A stretch of 64,000 nucleotides of DNA from the NCBI GenBank assembly GCA_963971425.1, contig OZ020514.1:16187218-16251217 (forward strand). The letters run 5' to 3'. The position numbers were made by a program, and so were the translations under genes. Shown one piece after another: positions 1 through 10,898 of this stretch. The notes beneath the pieces were generated by a model. It was given only the letters and a program-made list of their open reading frames with translations. It did no database searches and was not told where the DNA came from. Source of the DNA: Bryoerythrophyllum caledonicum. Taxonomy: Eukaryota > Streptophyta > Bryopsida > Pottiales > Pottiaceae. How positions within the stretch are numbered: the stretch's first letter is position 1; the number at the start of each line of letters is the position of its first letter.

Positions 1-1239
1 ACTATTATCTCTTTTAATTAGACTTTCTATATTTTGAATATTTCTTTATATCAAACTTTTATTCCTTTGTTAATTCTAACTTACTTACTACACTATTATC
101 TTTCATATAATCTTACAATTTCTAAGGATATTCTTGTAATATAAGTTTTGATCAATTCTACTACTTAGCTAGTCTTAAAGATTAACTTTAAACACAATTA
201 GACTCTTGATCTACAATTTATAATGTAATTACTTGACTCACAAGTCAATGTAATTTCCACATTATGTGATCAACTCAACCATGTGTTGATCAAACATTAA
301 TAATCAAAATTATTAATTCACAATTTAATATTGCATTTGTAATTGAAACTTCAATTCTCATGAATTTCAATTCCAACGATTCTGAATCACAACTTCAAAC
401 AAACATTAGTACATCATATACATAATGCATTCTATCAAAATTAATTATAAGCAATTTAAAATTAATTTTATTCTCAATTGCAATTAATTTTACTTCATTT
501 TTATGCATCAATGATTCAATTGTCTTGCATATTTTTTTGTTTCTATATTTATTTTATTTAATTATTATTATTTTTTTACAATTTGTTCACAAATTGGTAC
601 TGTAGCTATTCAATTTCTACTCTAACCAATTTCACTTCCAAAATTCACAAATTTAATTTATTTATTATAAATTCTATTCTAGTGAATTTTGTAATCTCAT
701 TACAATTCTTCTTCACATTTAACTTCCACAATTCATAATTTTGAATTTAATTCCTTTACTTAATGTGTCTTATTACACATGAACAATTTCACACAACAAT
801 TACAATTATGTAGCTAGCAACTCGTAGACTTACACATAATTCAATAATTTAATATATTTCACACAAATTTCTTACAAATCACATGTAAGAATTCTTACTA
901 GCTTCAATCCAAGCTAGGACTCACATAAATTTCTTCAAATGTGGTGTGATCATCATCACTTTTTATTCACTTATACTATCTAATTACGAAAAGGTACCAC
1001 TTTTTCTAATGACTTTTCCTATCACCTCTTTTGTTTAATTTCAAAACCTTTTCATATCATTAGGAGTTATGTCCTTTCTTCGTACCCTTCTAATTCTATT
1101 TTCTATTTACTTTAGTAATTTCTATTTATTTTTTATTTTACTTCTACTTTTACTTTTACTTTATTCTTTTGAAGTTGTTTTTATAGCTTTTGAGCTCTAA
1201 TTTTTTGAAATTTAACAACTTTATCATTTTGGCTCTGCA
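1..1239 (-). repeat. 3' LTR of the retrotransposon, partial
   Basis: Position 1 corresponds to 18705 in the right LTR, and the copies stay alignable to CTCTGCA at 1239. By eye there are only three differences: G at 913 versus A at 19617, one T more in the run near 1201-1206, and G at 1237 versus A at 19940. Very AT-rich with no supported gene. Confidence 0.95.
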
Positions 1240-1250
1240 TAGCCCTCTTC
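1240..1250 (-). other. Putative polypurine tract
   Basis: On the minus strand the 11 bases directly upstream of the 3' LTR read GAAGAGGGCTA. This purine-rich stretch abuts the TG that opens the LTR, which is where the plus-strand primer of an LTR element should sit. Confidence 0.55.
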
Positions 1251-2614
1251 ATTAAATTGGAGACGCCCTCGTCGACTTCAAAAACCTTTGTTTTTGAATC
1301 TTTGATTTTTGCACTTCGTCTTCTTTATATCATTTTCTTTCTCTTTTAGTCTCCTTAAGCTCCAAATAGCATTTCTTCTTATTTGTCTTTCTTCTTTAAC
1401 AATTGTTGATTGTCTTTATTCGCTTTCCATACTTCAATTTTTTTATTTTTTATTTCTCTTTAAGTTTCTATTAATCAACTTCTTGTAATTTTTTCATTTT
1501 TTTTTTTTCATTTTTCTTTTGAATTTTTAGACTTTTCCAAAATCTTTAAACTTCCATTCACCATGTTTCACTTAATCATGTTCTTCATATTTTATTTTTC
1601 TTTTTATTTTTATTTTTTATATAAGTTTGGAAAATTAGCACTCATTAGTCCTTACATCACTAGATTAGTATGTTAGTAGTGTTTGTCCTCACCACTAATT
1701 ACTAATTTTATGTCACTAATTTCCTTATCACACTTATCTATTTTTCCTAGTTTATGTGAGCTATCCTATCATACAATTTATGTAATGTGTGTATTACTTC
1801 ACCACTAATTGTATTATCTACATTACTCACATGTTAACCTCTTTTCCTTCTTATTTTTCCATTTCTCAATATTATCATGTTCTCTCTTATTTTTTCCTTT
1901 TCATGACAATCTCTCATTAAATTTATCATGTTCTTTCTTAAAACTAATCATTCTCATTCTCACATCTTATCATGTTACTACTCAAGTTTTAATTTTCTCT
2001 CTTATTTTTCCCTTTCACTATTTTCCTTTCAGGTAAATTTTTATTTATTTATTATTATTATTATTTTATTTTTTCAATATTTCTCGTCTTTAGTCAAGAT
2101 CCGTTGACTGATGAATGGTACATAGTTCCCATGATTAGAATCTTGCTAGGATTTTTGACTTATCATATTTCTGTTATATCTTGAATCAGTTTCCCTTTAA
2201 GTAAATGATGTGACTGTTGATCGAGGAGAAGCCTCGAAAAAGATGACTTTTTAGAAAAAGTCATTCTATTCATCTTCTTATCCGCCTATTGTGTCAGAGG
2301 TCATTCACCACTAGAATTTATTCATCCTTTCCACAGTTCCTCTTCAAACATTCCTCCATAAATTTCATCCAGCGTTGAACGTTTGTACAGACAAGTGTGT
2401 GTCTGTATTGACACCACTCATGGCTTAGTGTCGATGGACTCTCTTGTTGCTTGGACTTGATTCGCATCACTCTTTGAAACCTATAAACCATCACCTCGTC
2501 ATTCCAGGTTACGGTCTGGTAGGAGCACAACACCTTGCATCTTCATAGCTCATTTACAGAGTTCTTGTTGAGCAATAAGTTGCAGTAACTCAGGGTGAAA
2601 CAACTCAATCATAG
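1251..2614. other. Retrotransposon 3' non-coding region
   Basis: AT-rich, T-rich sequence between the 3' LTR and the last possible ORF of the element. Short ORFs here have LTR-like low-complexity translations. I see no supported gene. Confidence 0.5.
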
Positions 2615-2956
2615 TCATACTACGTTATCTGGTCTTTATAATTCAAAATCACATTCGTCTAGCTGCAATATCCATTTGTCTGCAAGTATAGATGGGTATA
2701 CTCGGCCATAAAGTAATCGCATTGTCCTCCTCAGAGTCTCCCAGTGACATATCCCATATCGTTTGGTGAGGCTGACGATACGCAATATATAATGGCTGAG
2801 TGGCGTATTGACCTTCAGTGATAAGCCTGAATTGCCTGGTCTTCTCAAGCCGCAGTTGATACCGGCGTGGCAGCCTTCGGGCGCTAGTGCCGGGTATACA
2901 ATGACCTTGAGAGATCCGCCCCATTCCGCTTGGTGTAGTTTAGATACAGGGTAGAT
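2615..2956 (-). CDS. Possible 3'-terminal ORF of the retrotransposon, unknown product
   Basis: The frame is open from just after an in-frame TGA at 2957-2959 to a TGA at 2615-2617, about 113 codons, with one internal TAA near the end. The translation is mixed in composition and protein-like, with a Trp-rich C-terminal part (KWILQLDECDFEL). There is no ATG at the beginning of the open stretch, so if real it would be an exon or a fragment. It lies downstream of the 787-residue ORF. A second frame over the same bases is also open, which lowers confidence. No family recognised. Confidence 0.3.
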
Positions 2957-3862
2957 TCAGGTAGGTGCAGTTGGAGCAAATTTTTTTATTTTTATTTTTA
3001 TTTTTTTTATTTTTTTTTCAGTCGAAGTTATAAAGTTCCACGGTCTTCTTAAATTATAACGACTCAGTTCTTTCAGAAACAGTCTAATCCACAATGCACA
3101 TTGATAGCACAGATCACGTTTGAAAAACGAAGTTCCCTTCATATTGTGTCTGTATCGGCACCTTTTATCTGTACTCTGTCTGTATTGATAACATCTCACT
3201 GCTCACGATGGTCTCGAGTTAGCACAGGAACATGAGAATCTCACATTTGTGTCTAAACTCTTTGAACTTGGAGTTCACCATAACATTATCAACCAATTAA
3301 AACTTGAACTCTTGACTTGGCACTTAGTCGAGATCATGGTCATCCATTATTTCTTGCAAAACAACCAACCCTCTCTTTCTCGAATACAAGGTCCAGCTTC
3401 CTTCATATGAGCAAAATGTGCAGGCTTCATACAGCGGAAACCTTGATGTGCAGGCTGGAGTCTCCATACTTCAAAAAATAAAATTCAGCATTTCTCTCAA
3501 CTTGCGCACTCGGAGTTCATTCTCTACTGCATGCATCATTGCTCCAGCTTCAAATTGTAATCAACTTAACTCATATTCGTAATATAGAGTGACACTTAAA
3601 ATCTCCAGTTCAAGTCATTGTCCGCTACTGCATGAGCATAAAGTAGAAACTGCACTGTCTGAGATTCGAGTATGATAAAAATCGAGTTAGGCTCTAACAC
3701 GGCCAAACTATCATAACAAGTGAACAGTTAATAGCCTCTGGCATATCTAAGTTAACATCACACGTTGAATGATCCCCTGCTCCTCGTCCAATCTTCATAC
3801 TTCTTCCATAATCCTCAACTCCAGGATAAACTTCGGCACTTCTCTCAAACCTGCACAGTTTC

Positions 3863-6226
3863 TCAAAGTCTGCGGCGCATGTCAATCTTCGGTTTCTTGT
3901 GCTTGTACTCATCAGCTAACTCCAAATCCTGGAGGTAGCTCTGCATCTCTATCCCGTCCAAGTTGCGTCGTACATCATCATCCGTCATGAGATAAGTCGC
4001 ATGTGACTTCTGGTATGCCAACCACGTAGTAATTTGATGCTGTCTCTTTGGAGAAAACTCCAATGACAACATGGAGCTCGGTCCAATGAGAAACTGCGTA
4101 AGTGCCATGGTCTCAAGTATGCGCAGCCAACGCGCGGGCTTCTGCTGAAGCTTGATCCAAATATGGAACTCTGGCTTTGCCTCGTCATACTTGTTAACAT
4201 TCACTGTCACCTTGTATTGCGTACATACATACGCAAGAAAATTGCAGAACACAGCTGCTTGGAAACAAATAGGGTCTGTGTGATACCTGTGTGCTTCAAA
4301 ATAAACACGATAAGAGATCGTACACTCATGTGGTGTAGCAAACGTTCCTGGCACCAAGGGCCAGTTATATGGAACCGAATCCAAGCGCGCCCACGGCGCC
4401 CACTTGTGTCTTCTCGGTCCATGAAGAGGACACAGATGAGGATTCGTAGCCACTGCTACCGGGACTGCGTGAGTCCAGCTAATCGAAGCTCGTGGATACA
4501 TCTGATCCCATGGCTTCCAAGCCTTCACTGAAAGTCCCACGTCCTCCAATATCCATTCAAGCGCAGGCCAGGTGGGGAAAGGTTTCACCTCTTCGGCATC
4601 AAACATGATGTCGTAGTTACCAAGGTACCTCTGTTTCATAATGGACCCTCCTACTGGCGCTGTTGCACCGACCCAACCGGGTGACTGGTAATCCAAAGGA
4701 GGAGCACTCAACATCACCTGAGTCTTGAAGTCATCCGTGTCCATGACGTGAGTTCTTGCTCCCTCCAGAGCTCGCAGCAAGCACTGCTTGGCTCGTTGTT
4801 GGCCGTAAACATAGTGACCCATGGTCATCTCTCCTCCCTGGCCAATCTCTTCCCGCACTCGGGCATGCATCAAAGTATTTGATAGCAGGTGCTCACTATC
4901 TAATTCGTGGAGAAGATTCTCCAATGTCCTCTGCCATCTTGGAATAGCCTCAAAGTTCTCAGGAGTGACGAGGGGTCTAAAGTCTGGAATCCTCATAAGT
5001 CTGTATGGTTCCACAGGCTGCTCCGCCTTTCTCTTGTTACTGATTTGAGCTTCTAAGGTCATGTAGTAAAGGAGCACTCTGGTGCCTAAGTCACCAATCC
5101 ACAGGTTACACTGATTTGGATTCTCCAGATCAAGGTCAGCTCGTGCTAACATCTCACACATGAGATTTTGCATGTTAGCAAATGGCTCTGCGCCTCTCCA
5201 TAGACGCTCAAACTCGTCGTTACTCAGCTTAGCTCGAGGTGCTAAGTCTGTAAGACATATAAACGTACTCTTCTGCAGTTCATAGGCCTTGAACAGGGAA
5301 AAGGGATAAGGTGCCTCCAATTCCTGTTCCCATAGAGCACTCTGTAGCTTCAACCTCGAGGCTTGCTCCGTGGTGAACTGCTGGATTAGCTGAGTGTTCG
5401 CCGCTGTCAAAGTCTGAACATTGCGCTCAAGAGTGGTTACTGTCACAGGATCTGCCTGTACCACCAGCTGAGCTCTCTGACTATCCAATCTCAGCTCATG
5501 CAAATCTTTTGCATGTGTGCGCACTAACGCATCTTTTTCTCGGGTAAGCTTCTCACCGTTTTCTCTTTGGTACTTATGCATTTCGGTGATGTTCTTCACC
5601 TTCTGGTTAGCTTCATGGACCTCCCTCGTAAGGCGGCCCACCTTCAGCTGAGTTTGCTCATAGTGGGCTGCTTGACCCGCAAACTCCTCCCATCTTTTTT
5701 TCCACTGCGTAGCATTGGCTGCTGCCTCTGCCACCTTCTCTAGCATCTCCGCACGTTCTTTCGTCATTCGACTCTCCATCGCGTCCTTGAGAGCTAACGC
5801 CTGCTCGTGCATCACCACTTGACTCTTCAAAGCTTCGATGCCCTTCTGCAAACTCTCCACCTCAGTGGTCTGCTCCGAAGTCTTCACTGTGGAGGCTGTG
5901 TTGGACTCCATCCCCTTCTTCCCGGACTCCTCTAATCTCCCCAATCGCGCCATCAGGTCACCAAGACTCGGCTTCTCCTTTCCTGTCGGGACAGCGCTAG
6001 ATGCTCTGGCCGAACCTGACGGCGTCTTGGTCTGAGGTGATGCTTCATGAAGCATTGGCTCTTCAGAAGGCTGCTGATCCTCCTTAATCGGTAGCACCAC
6101 ATACTCAGGGGTCCTCTCCGGATTTACAATCATCAATGCCCATGGATGGGGCTCAGGTGTCGGACGTCGTGACGTTTCGGGCAGTGTCGGAGTCTCCTCC
6201 AGCTCACATTCCTCCTGATCCTCCAC
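3863..6226 (-). CDS. 787-residue coiled-coil protein in the 3' accessory region
   Basis: Long ORF between integrase and the 3' LTR, the place where Athila/Tat-type elements carry extra or env-like genes. The N-terminal 60 or so residues are acidic and Pro-rich. Residues of about 100-310 are rich in E, K, Q, A and L with heptad-like spacing (KSQVVMHEQALALKDAM and following), suggesting a long coiled coil. The C-terminal half is more globular and rich in W, Y and P. I see no signal peptide or clear membrane segment, so an envelope role is not supported. It begins at a GTG in frame with the preceding ORF, separated only by a TGA at 6233-6235, so both may be halves of one protein. It ends in TGA. 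A structural or gag-like role is a guess. Confidence 0.6.
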   Translation of the reverse strand: MEDQEECELEETPTLPETSRRPTPEPHPWALMIVNPERTPEYVVLPIKEDQQPSEEPMLHEASPQTKTPSGSARASSAVPTGKEKPSLGDLMARLGRLEESGKKGMESNTASTVKTSEQTTEVESLQKGIEALKSQVVMHEQALALKDAMESRMTKERAEMLEKVAEAAANATQWKKRWEEFAGQAAHYEQTQLKVGRLTREVHEANQKVKNITEMHKYQRENGEKLTREKDALVRTHAKDLHELRLDSQRAQLVVQADPVTVTTLERNVQTLTAANTQLIQQFTTEQASRLKLQSALWEQELEAPYPFSLFKAYELQKSTFICLTDLAPRAKLSNDEFERLWRGAEPFANMQNLMCEMLARADLDLENPNQCNLWIGDLGTRVLLYYMTLEAQISNKRKAEQPVEPYRLMRIPDFRPLVTPENFEAIPRWQRTLENLLHELDSEHLLSNTLMHARVREEIGQGGEMTMGHYVYGQQRAKQCLLRALEGARTHVMDTDDFKTQVMLSAPPLDYQSPGWVGATAPVGGSIMKQRYLGNYDIMFDAEEVKPFPTWPALEWILEDVGLSVKAWKPWDQMYPRASISWTHAVPVAVATNPHLCPLHGPRRHKWAPWARLDSVPYNWPLVPGTFATPHECTISYRVYFEAHRYHTDPICFQAAVFCNFLAYVCTQYKVTVNVNKYDEAKPEFHIWIKLQQKPARWLRILETMALTQFLIGPSSMLSLEFSPKRQHQITTWLAYQKSHATYLMTDDDVRRNLDGIEMQSYLQDLELADEYKHKKPKIDMRRRL

Positions 6227-6232
6227 ATAGAC

Positions 6233-6991
6233 TCACGTCCTCCTTCGCGTTGGCATCTCTGTTGTCTCCGATGGACCTCCCTCCGTAAGAGCTGGGCAAA
6301 ACTCTGATAGATATGTCGCACAGTGAAAGAACAACCTGTTCCTCGTGTTCTTCCTTGATATCTCCAACTTGATCTGATTGAACACAATCTTCAGCCAGTT
6401 GAGTCGTTCGCCATGCCAGCTCCGATATGCAGGTGCCAAACCTGAAGCGGTGATGATATTTTTTCCTTCCGGAGCCATCAGCAGTCGTTGGTTCACATAC
6501 TTCAGCCAATCAATCCAATGATCCTTGGCGCGGTTGATAATGTACCCTGCTGCCACTGTTGCTCCCTTCGGATTTTCGAAAACTTGCATAAGATCAGCTT
6601 TACCTAGGTGCTGTATGCTGATCAAGGTAGAGCCTGAATCAGGTAGTCCTGGAAAATGAGGAGTGATTGCCTCCAGATTGAAGTGAACCATCTTGTTCTC
6701 CATCTTGAACTCATCTTGAGATCCTTTCTTCGAAGCTCTCCAATACGCCAGCGTTCGCTAAGGATCCGCCATGGGCCACTTCTTGTAGATGAACTCCCAC
6801 AATCTAGCTTCTTCCAACTTCCCCTGATTAGGATCTACCACCTCTTCGGGTATGATCATGAGCGGTGACGGTGCTACCGACCGCTCAGATGTTGGTTTGT
6901 TCACCATTTCTGCTCTTCGTCTAGTCATAAAAAATGGTGCACACATCTCATCAATTTGTTCATTTGACAGAATACCATTACTGAGAATCAT
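6233..6991 (-). CDS. Accessory ORF upstream of the coiled-coil ORF, 252 codons with one internal TAG
   Basis: Starts at ATG 6991 (MILSNGILSNEQ) and reads to a TGA at 6233-6235. A TAG lies at 6755-6757 between MADP and RTLAYW, where Gln would fit. The second part contains a W-rich stretch (HWIDWLKYVNQRL). The next frame-sharing ORF starts two codons after the TGA, so the pair may be a single protein of about 1040 residues broken by a CGA-to-TGA change. It lies in the accessory region after integrase. No domain recognised. Confidence 0.5.
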
Positions 6992-7065
6992 TTTTTCTCA
7001 AAGACTTCTTCTTGCTTCTAATACTCTTCTTCTGGCTTCTCTCTCACAGCTCTAGCCTCTCGGCA

Positions 7066-9900
7066 AGGTTTGTTTATTATTATTTTTTTCATGACTTCAT
7101 GTAAGACTCAAGTCTACAATTATGGACAAACCCTGATCTCCATTGCATGACGTATGTTTATGAATCCTCCCTTGTTCATGGATCTCATTCTCCAATACTC
7201 AAACTTCTTGCTCTCACGTTTAGACTTACTCGGACTCTCTCTCTCGGCAAGTTCTTTGGTGCGGACAACATTTATTTATTATGACCTCCATCATGCATAA
7301 TTCTTATGATAAAAACTTGTCTATTGATACCAGCATCCTACTTCTTCTGATTCGATTCGTATCTTCTGAAAGACTCTAAACAACCGTCTTACAAGGAGAT
7401 GATACAAATACTACGTCATGCCTTCTGATTCGTGTATACAACCTTCGTTTGAGTGCAAGTCATTCTATGCAGTATTCAGGGTTCAAATAAGGACATCATG
7501 ACAGCATACAAAAGGACATTATCGGCAGTCTCTTCTTACCTCCACGGCGAACACTGACCATGCAGACAAATGATCTCCCGAAACCAGGAGATGCACACGA
7601 CTCAGTTGTGTGATGTCTCAATGTTGGTAATAGCTTCGACTACGCTCCTCATGCATACAGTTCTCATCCAGGTTAACATGCATCGCAATCGACTATAACA
7701 TTGCTTCTACTGTTTACCAATGCAAACAGACAACCTTGATGACGTTCTTTATACGCAGACATTTGTCAAATTTCGACCAACTGCAAAATGTTTGTGATCC
7801 AGTCTGATTCTCACAATCGTTCGCCTTCTATCCTTATGTCCAGACACAAACCACCATGCAGAACTTTCTCTCACCTTAATATGGACGCCTATCGATCGAG
7901 CAAGACCTCATGCTTGCAACTGAAGACACTCAGACTCGCTCTGTTTTCAAGTAGATTGCTGATGTTACTCATACAGGGTGAAAGTTAGTTCTTTCACAGC
8001 TTTTCCCATGAGTTTTCCGCACTGATCACTAAAGACAACAGACGTACTGAAACTGATGCAACATGCATGGCTTTTTATTCTCACCTTACAGGTCTAATGC
8101 AAACAATGCTTGACGACTACAACTGATACGAGACGTCCACTGGTTCATGCAGATGAGCACATGGGTGATGATCTCTGTATGCACACCCACGCACATATCT
8201 TAGTAATCACAACAATACCCAGCCCGTTTCCTTCATGCATACCGAATGACTATACTCCAATGTCTTTCAGTTTTAAGGTTAGGGTTTCGTCATCTTTACA
8301 GATTTAGACCTCATGCAAGTTCCATAAACCTATTTTCAAACTTACTCACCACGCATCACAACCAAGTTCACGGCATCGTTTCTATCATTGAGATCCGTGA
8401 GGTCGCGGATTGATGCAACAACAGACAGACTCACCAAGTGTGGAATAGCGGTTTCTGCTTAGCGTTTTTCTTTTCTCACTAATCTCAGTACTTTGTATCA
8501 TAAACAATTATTCCTTCCGCTTACACACATAACTCAAAACTCACCTTGTTGAGCGTCACCATCTTTCGGTTCTTGCAGACTAACCGCTCCTCACAAACCG
8601 GGTCTCCACTTCTCACAGGTTGTAAGCAAGTCATGCACACAACTTACTCCCAATAAGTCTCTCAACTCATGATTGTTCGCCTTCACAGTTAGTGTGTGGT
8701 GAGATGGTTGTTCAGCTTCTTGCAGGATTTCCATTAGTAAACTAACTTCCCACCTTGTGGTGTTGTATCAACGGTTGGGTTTCAGTTGTGTTGATTTGAG
8801 AGGTTGCTCTCTACACTCATCACTTCAAAGTACTCAGTTTTTAATTTTTCCTTCATCATGTCCCTCGAGTCTATTCCTGTGATTAAGCTTCCATAGAATG
8901 CTAGGATTTTAAATGCATGGGACTGTTGAGTACTCGTGAGTGATCTTACATCCTCATGCTCATATCATCAACAATGTACATTCTCATCACTTCTGATCTG
9001 ACCTCCTCGTTCCATGTTCCCTTCTCATGAGAACTTGTACTATAGAGCAAGCCCCTTTACACCAGTCGATCATCCTAGTGTTTGTTTTTATTTTGTAATT
9101 TTTGTAATTTTCTATTGTTTTCAAAATTTTATTTGTCTTTCATTATTTTTGTTGTCTATTTCCACTTAATTAAAATTTCTTTTCCCAATTACTTTTTAAT
9201 TCTTCTCCTTCCAAGTTTTAATCCTTTCATTTTCCTTTTCTTTTAACTTAATTAAAAGCTTTTATGTGATTAAAAATTCTAAAATTTTAGAAACATATAA
9301 TTGGTGAGTGCCAAAAGGTTCAATAATGCCCTACTAATTATCAAACTAGTGTAGCTTTCCCTTTTTGGTCCCACGTAAATCTTAGAGAATTATTTTTTAT
9401 TTCCATTTTTATTTTTTCAAAAATAAATTTTTTATTTTTTATTTTTTGAGCATGCCATAGTGACTATTATAGTACTTTGTGGCGATTCCAGTCAAGTGAG
9501 AGGTTTTTAAATTATGAGTAATAAGAATTTGACTCATAATTTTTTTTTCAAAAACTTAGACATTTCCTCACTTTCCCTTGGGTAGTTTAGTGTCATTCCG
9601 GACCACTAAAAAATAGTTTTTCAATGGTAATTTATCCTTCTCTTCATCTCTTAATTTTCCAATTTTTATTTTCCTCCCTATCCTCTTTTGATAATCAAAT
9701 TTTTAAGTTACCAAAAGTGACATTTTGAAACTAAAATAAAAGAACCAAGTTCTATCACTAGTTATAATGTCATACTAATTAGTACTAGGAATTTTTTCTT
9801 TTTTGACCAAAATTTAATTATTTTAAGAGAATTTTAGTGGAGTTGTAGCCAAGGGCTTAATTTAACAATTATTTTTGTTTAGGATTATTGCCCCCTTCTT
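7066..9900. other. Retrotransposon spacer between integrase and accessory ORFs
   Basis: About 2.8 kb with no convincing coding frame on either strand. The part from about 9060 to 9900 is strongly A/T-rich. The 7100-8900 part is of mixed composition and may hold untranslated leader or an intron for the accessory ORFs, but I see no splice pair I would defend. Confidence 0.45.
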
Positions 9901-9917
9901 TAATTCATAACTTGCCC

Positions 9918-10898
9918 TCAAGTTATGTATTGTTTTAAACGATAACCATTATAGCGGGTTGCATGAACATTCCCCTGAAAATCTTGCAGTTCTACTGAAC
10001 CATTAGGGTAGGATTTAAGTATGCGATATGGACCAAACCACCTCATCTTAAATTTCCCGGGGAATTTCTGAAATCGACTATCATATAGTAACACTAAATC
10101 ATTATCTTTTAAAACTTTTGGTTGTAACTTACTATCATAGTAGGTTTTTCGTTGTTTCTGAATAGCTTCCATGTTTTGGAAAGCTTGAGCTCTTACCTCA
10201 TCAAGACGCTCTAAAGTATCATAACGTTCTCTCAAAGATGCAACATTTCCAAGTCTCTCGGATATTGCTACCTATAATGAAGGTACCTCCACTTCAATTG
10301 GTAACATGGCCTCCAAACCATATACTAACTGAAATGGTGTTGCTTTAGTTGTAGTTTTTATGGTGCATCTATATGCCCATAATGCATTATTTAGTTCATA
10401 ATCCCAATTAGATGCATTCCCTTGTAATGTTTTAGTTATGATTTTACAAAGTATGCCATTAGACTTTTCAGTCTGTCCATTAGCTCTAGGATGATAGGGT
10501 GTTGACTTACGATGCTTAATGAAATATTTTTGCAACATTTTTTCAATAGTATCATTGATAAAATGAGTCCCTCTATCACTAACAAGTTCTTTTGGACACC
10601 CAAATCTAATAATGATATGTTCATAAATGAATCTGGCAACAGTATCCGCATCATCATTTTTAGTGGCAAGGGCTTCTACCCACTTAGTCACATACTCTGT
10701 TGCAACTAAGATGTAACGCTTTTGACCCTCACGACTAGGTGGTTTAATGGGACCTACAAAGTCAATTCCCCACTTCTCAAAAGGAATCTGTGCTAAAATT
10801 GGGGTTAATGGCATAGCCTTAGTGGCTGTCGATTTACCGACTCGTTGACAAGGATCACATTTTTTAACATAACTAGTGGCATCGGCAAAAAGCGTGGG
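9918..10898 (-). CDS. Integrase region of gag-pol
   Basis: Continues the pol frame through a TAG at 10899-10901. The zinc-binding HHCC module straddles this point: its histidines lie just upstream in the RT-RH segment (CHNDACGGHF) and its cysteines just downstream (CDPCQR). The catalytic core follows with D in WGIDFVGPI, D in VSDRGTHF, and E in the RANGQTEKSNG region. A second TAG at 10272-10274 follows EVEVPSL, and the frame then runs through a GPY-type C-terminal module (MRWFGPYRI) to TGA at 9918-9920. No chromodomain follows. The first TAG lies in the conserved GY-x-W-P context where Trp is usual, so it may be a TGG-to-TAG lesion. The second lies where Gln or Arg is plausible. It would insert the cDNA into the genome. 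Confidence 0.9.

Noticed and set aside
1809-2036. 75-codon ORF rich in Ser, Phe and Leu
   Set aside because: T-rich low-complexity DNA at the element 3' end; no coding signature.
3863-6226. Envelope gene reading of the 787-codon ORF
   Set aside because: Position fits, but no signal peptide, transmembrane helix or Cys pattern is visible; coiled coil only.
9900-9918. Chromodomain after integrase
   Set aside because: The frame ends a few residues after the RLKQYIT sequence with no aromatic-cage module.
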